From contig NC_052018.1 of the NCBI RefSeq assembly GCF_015832195.1, positions 55,861,666 to 55,925,665 of the forward strand: DNA of 64,000 nucleotides, read 5' to 3'. Positions 61,895-64,000 of this stretch are shown in pieces. Both the position numbers and the translations under genes were made by a program. The notes below the pieces were generated by a model, which made no database searches, was not told the DNA's origin, and was given only the letters and a program-made list of their open reading frames with translations. Every line of letters begins with the position of its first letter. Position 1 is the first letter of the stretch. The stretch comes from Motacilla alba alba. Its lineage: Eukaryota > Chordata > Aves > Passeriformes > Motacillidae.

Positions 61895-64000
61895 TGGACA
61901 CTTTTCCTAGCAGCATTTTCTTCACTTTTGCTGACATGTTCCAAAGGCACTGAGATTTAAAGTAATCAAAACCAAAGTAAATTTGGTTCCCTCATGATAC
62001 AAATGCATGTGAATAGGTCTTTAGTTTATATCCAGTGTTTGGGAGATTTTACACTGCAGCATTGTGTGTCCTTTTATCTGACCTCTAACAAATTATTTTT
62101 TCACCAATTGAATAATATCTGGGCCACAAAAAACTGATTATTTCATTTTCACCATCAAGTAGTTTGAACTGCAAATAATCCTTTGCATCCTTACTATGAG
62201 AGAAATAGGTTATTGAAGCTCTTAGTTGTCTGATGTAGTTTATAATTGTTAGAACAGCTGCTAGATGTTGTTGCTAAAATTTTAAACAAATTAACTTCAG
62301 TAATGTGGGAGAACAGAAATGTATGAAGCTAAGACAAGCACAGCTGTTCACTGTTAGTGTACAGGAGATTTACTTGGTAATTCTTTAAGTAGGCTATGAT
62401 GTGCACTTATTACCTTCTCCTTCCACTTTTTTCAAAAGTTTTGAGCACATTTTTAAAAATTATTTGTAGCATAGTCATTTGCATACACTTAAAGCAGGTG
62501 GTTTTAATTGGAATAGCCTCAGTGCATTGTGCAAAAATACTAGTGTTGTACAATTAGCTGATGACTTCAGCTTGGGCTGTTTTCATAGATCAAATTATTT
62601 GTTCATGATCAGATTCACAGATATTATCTGTGGAAAAGTCAGATATTTATAGCTGAATATCTTTGATCTACTACCAGGAGAAAAGCCACCACAGAAGAGC
62701 AGAACCCTTTTTATTGTTGGGGCTTTGTGGTAGGTTTTTTCAGTTTTATTTTATTTTAGTACTGTCTTAACATAATTCTCATCTTCCACAATGCCTACAG
62801 GACTCTGCCAGCTGTTAATAGGTAGACAGGTGCTGGGCTAAAATCATGTTCATATTACCTGCTCATATTACCTTGTTCATCTCCTTCCAACCTGTCTTAT
62901 TGCTCTGTCCACCTGTTCCTTCTTGGCATTAATTGAGCCTCCTGTCCTACAAGGCACAGTCAGACTTACCTTCATTATTCTGAATTGTTGCATTGACAGT
63001 AACAGGCCAAACCACCACGATCCAATTTAGGCCTAAGCTTAAATCTTTGTGGGCTTGTCTCAAGGCTGACACTCCCTCTGCTCAGGGAATGCCTTTTGCT
63101 GGAGGAGTGAATACAGCGTCACCTCAGGCAGCTGTTGCTGAAGCCATGCAGAATTTGGCAGAACTGGATCTCACTCTGCAGTCATTGCAGTTGGTCACAA
63201 AGAGCCTCTTTGCATCCTAACGTCTCTGCACACGTACTCAGCATAAATGAGCTCGTGCCTTTCAGGGTTGTGAAGGAGCACAGTGAATAACAGGTATTTT
63301 TACTGTTAAAAATTATCAATGTTTAGATAATGAATAAGTCAGATGTTCTGAACTGTCTGTGAATAATGCTCAGTTTCATTTTCTCATAGTTTTGGTACTC
63401 TGTGTCATTTACAACACTGTCAATTGAATATGGTTGTGTCTCCTGAGAAATGAAGAAGGATCCAAAAAACACAGAAGTAACTTGAGTCCTTCTTACTAGC
63501 TGCACACTGAGAAGTGTACTGAAAATCTGCAGTAGTTTCTCTCCTTTTGTGAAGGACCTGTGCAATGTTACCTCTGATTTTGTATGACATATGTGTGATG
63601 GACAGGTCACACAGGGTGGATTATGCTGGCAGACACTGCAGGTAATAACTGGTCTCCTACCATTACATCTGGCTCATACAGCTTGGGTAGGACCAAAAGT
63701 GAAGAAAAGTTGGCTAAAAAGTATCTGAGCAAAATTGGCACCAGTGAACAAGTGGCTAAACTTGGAAGAGCTTGTAGGAAGAGCTTACCGTGTTGTCTGG
63801 AATAAGTCAAACCTCAACCGAGGAAGTCTGGATTGCCCATAAATCAAGTTGTCATGTAGCTGAATCCATATACAATGCTTTCAATGTGCCCAAACTATTC
63901 CATCCCATTCTGTCAGACCAGGATCTGAGTCAGATATTTATTCATTCTTAAGCAGGTTGTACTTCTATGAAGACTTCAGTGCTTCAAAACTTATTAGTAC

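Larger units (their letters stand above)
17390..64000 (+). other. EYA4: EYA4 intron 2, 5' part (at least 46.6 kb)
   Basis: The interval runs from the exon 2 donor to the window edge. I looked for the expected next coding segment (VKK followed by a Ser/Gln-rich stretch and MEMQDL) and did not find it, so the intron continues past 64000. Most of it is AT-rich, CpG-poor unique sequence with only short chance frames. Stretches 17400-20250, 20300-24070, 24140-32750, 32820-33760, 33815-36000, 42135-42810, 42855-47990, 48375-53790 and 58500-61140 hold nothing I can name beyond small duplications and homopolymer runs. Repeats and candidate regulatory blocks are listed separately. A very long early intron rich in non-coding signals is typical of developmental regulators. 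Confidence 0.75.

Noticed and set aside
1..64000. tRNA, rRNA, CRISPR, bacterial operons, endogenous retrovirus or mitochondrial insertions
   Set aside because: No cloverleaf with A/B boxes, no regular spaced repeats, no Shine-Dalgarno-linked gene arrays, no LTR pair or viral gene frames, and no recognisable mitochondrial gene segments were seen by eye.

Overview
This 64 kb window looks like nuclear DNA from a bird. It is AT-rich, has long stretches free of coding sequence, a low density of repeats, and truncated 3' ends of CR1 LINEs, the typical avian retroposon. No bacterial, plasmid, phage or CRISPR signal was seen, and no intact endogenous retrovirus.

The one protein-coding gene I can recognise is EYA4 (eyes absent homolog 4), on the + strand. 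A 102-nt exon at 17288-17389 has a good acceptor and a consensus donor. It carries a start codon at 17357, and the 11 residues that follow, MEDSQDLSEQS, match the EYA4 N-terminus I know from mammals (MEDSQDLNEQS, then VKK from the next exon) at all but one position. The window is therefore read as the 5' end of EYA4: a CpG-island promoter at about 1-1910 with a probable non-coding exon 1 ending at 136, intron 1 of about 17.2 kb, exon 2, and at least 46.6 kb of intron 2 running off the right edge. No later EYA4 exon was found.

Layout: 1-1910 CpG island and candidate exon 1. 1911-17287 intron 1, with a second small CpG-rich patch near 7.4-7.7 kb, a TPR-like coding-derived fragment on the minus strand near 10 kb, a 186-bp MITE-like inverted-repeat element at 14.5 kb and a hairpin at 15.4 kb. 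17288-17389 exon 2. 17390-64000 intron 2, with AT microsatellites at 20.3 and 38.1 kb, CR1 fragments at 36.0, 38.5, 41.9 and (older) 48.0 kb, T-, A- and G-rich tracts, ancient interspersed-repeat pieces at 24.1 and 32.8 kb, and several TAAT-rich or otherwise information-rich blocks that are candidates for conserved regulatory elements (40.8, 56.1, 57.0-57.6, 61.3 kb).

No new multi-gene system was found. The most useful leads are the EYA4 assignment with its promoter, the MITE-like element, a possible alternative 5' exon at 57.6 kb, and the candidate conserved non-coding blocks. Exon, repeat and conservation claims rest on reading the sequence and on memory of the families. No alignment was run.
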